A stretch of 64,000 bases of DNA from Anaerolineae bacterium. Lineage in GTDB: Bacteria; Chloroflexota; Anaerolineae; 4572-78; J111. The DNA is taken from assembly GCA_023382535.1 (NCBI GenBank), contig JAHDWA010000037.1:41503-105502 (forward strand), written 5' to 3'. A model generated the notes under the pieces. The model did no database searches, was not told the origin of the DNA, and saw nothing but the letters and a program-made list of their open reading frames with translations. Both the position numbers and the translations under genes were made by a program. This document shows, piece after piece, positions 63,133-64,000 of this stretch (the first letter of the stretch is position 1; each line of letters opens with the position of its first letter).

Positions 63133-64000
63133 ATGACGGGTATCAAAAAAGCCGGAATCTATATTACAACGGTTGTCATAGCGTTTTGGTTTGTTACCCA
63201 AACTCTCTATCCGGCCAGCCAAACTCTGACGCACGGTTTTGGCGCGTATTACAGCGCCGCTCGACTGCTCCGAACCGGGCAGTTCTCGGCCCAGGTCTAT
63301 GACCCCGCCTATTTTCGTTCGCTGGTAAAAACCGACAGCCGCCAGCAAGCTGACGATATTTATAATGCCAACCCGCCCACCACCAGCCTGATGTTGTGGC
63401 CCCTGAGTTTTTTCTCAATAGAAAGCGCCCGCCTGATCTGGACGCTGGCTAACGCCGGGATGCTCCTGGGAGGTCTGGCGCTGCTCATGGCGTCCTTTGC
63501 CCCTCAGCCTGACCTGCCCCGGCTGGCTCTGCTGGCTTCGCTGGGGATGTTGTTTCAACCCGCTCTGGAAAATATCAAATTGGGCCAGGCTTATTTATTG
63601 ATTTTTTTATTCCTCTCAATCGCTGTTGCGGCCTGGTCTAAAGTTGGCCTGCCGGAAGCATCGCGCCTGAAATTTGCCCCCTCGCTGGGGAGTGTGGCTC
63701 TGGCCTTGGCCTTAGTTCTAAAAACAGCCGGTTGGGCGCTGCTGCCCCTGCTCGCCTGGCAGAAACGCTGGCGCGCTTTGGTCCTGACTGCCGGGACTGC
63801 CGGCGCTGTTTTACTGCTCACGCTCCCTTTGTTTCCGCCTCCGCTGTGGCAAAGGTATGGCCAACTTTTGGGCGAGACCAGTAACTCCGCCGCAACTTGC
63901 GCACCCGCTTACCAAACCACCCGCAGCCTGCTTTGCCAGCTATTCGTTTTTGCCCCGCCCTGGAGCCAGTCACCCGTGATAAACCTGCCCTGGCTCGCCC
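63133..64000 (+). CDS. GT87-like membrane glycosyltransferase, N-terminal part
   Basis: Open to the window edge (289 codons seen). First helix GIYITTVVIAFWFVT, then THGFGAYYSAARLLRTGQFSAQVYDPAYFRSLV and IYNANPPTTSLMLWPLSFFSIESARLIW, the usual arabinofuranosyl/mannosyltransferase GT87 (DUF2029) pattern with the catalytic acidic loop. About five further helices follow. Transfers polyprenyl-linked sugars in characterised relatives. The gene continues beyond the window. Confidence 0.82.
   Translation, partial: MTGIKKAGIYITTVVIAFWFVTQTLYPASQTLTHGFGAYYSAARLLRTGQFSAQVYDPAYFRSLVKTDSRQQADDIYNANPPTTSLMLWPLSFFSIESARLIWTLANAGMLLGGLALLMASFAPQPDLPRLALLASLGMLFQPALENIKLGQAYLLIFLFLSIAVAAWSKVGLPEASRLKFAPSLGSVALALALVLKTAGWALLPLLAWQKRWRALVLTAGTAGAVLLLTLPLFPPPLWQRYGQLLGETSNSAATCAPAYQTTRSLLCQLFVFAPPWSQSPVINLPWLA

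Overview
The window is bacterial, mostly GC-rich and densely coded. It looks like a member of the Chloroflexota (Anaerolineae-like). This is inference, from YfhO- and GT87-type membrane proteins, iron-sulfur-tagged cobalamin enzymes, hybrid GAF/PAS kinases, and very many short tandem-motif repeats lying between and inside genes. No tRNA, rRNA or CRISPR array was recognised.

Layout. 1-7567: late cobalamin synthesis (cobQ end, cbiB, ferredoxin-cobO, free ferredoxin, ferredoxin-cobN). 7786-9188: DoxX-like protein and an NYN/OST-HTH protein. 9895-20233: an AT-richer, nine-gene glycan island (two glycosyltransferases, toroid protein, flippase-like protein, deacetylase, two methyltransferases, aminotransferase, formyltransferase). 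20247-22062: rluD, a small gene and lspA. 22269-27766: YfhO protein and an ABC-2 exporter with a NEW3 protein. 27837-33456: a secreted/copper region (cupredoxin lipoprotein, cupin, HtrA, TatA) controlled by striking arrays of 11-bp repeats. 33468-41661: seven co-directional signalling genes (SpoIIE phosphatase/ATPase, two STAS proteins, pentapeptide protein, acyl-CoA-synthetase-like/diadenylate-cyclase-like fusion, response regulator, histidine kinase). 41784-46292: dihydropyrimidinase and a large hybrid kinase. 46289-51193: promoter, tandem glycine riboswitch, terminator and gcvT-gcvH-gcvP. 51497-54581: DUF1801 protein, second hybrid kinase, small ORF. 54600-63080: six-gene operon (SPASM radical SAM, B12-type radical SAM, P450, two membrane glycosyltransferases, PHP). 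63133-end: GT87-like gene, cut by the window.

Main points of interest. (1) A polypeptide joining an acyl-adenylate-forming enzyme to two diadenylate-cyclase-like domains, inside a signalling operon. (2) Three arrays of four 11-bp repeats before the cupredoxin-region and cupin genes, resembling PhoB/OmpR-type operators. (3) Families of short palindromic repeats inserted in frame in cbiB, cobO, cobN (seven places) and membrane glycosyltransferases, and one inside stem P2 of the glycine riboswitch. (4) Two genes, lspA and a flippase-like gene, whose best start codons are AUU and AUC, each 8 nt after a strong Shine-Dalgarno.

How the genes relate. The cobalamin genes would supply cofactor for enzymes such as the B12-type radical SAM protein at 60534-61946. 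The glycan island, YfhO protein, two ArnT-like proteins and GT87 protein point to heavy investment in surface polysaccharide or lipid-linked sugars. Functions come from reading translated sequence and known motifs; no database search was run.
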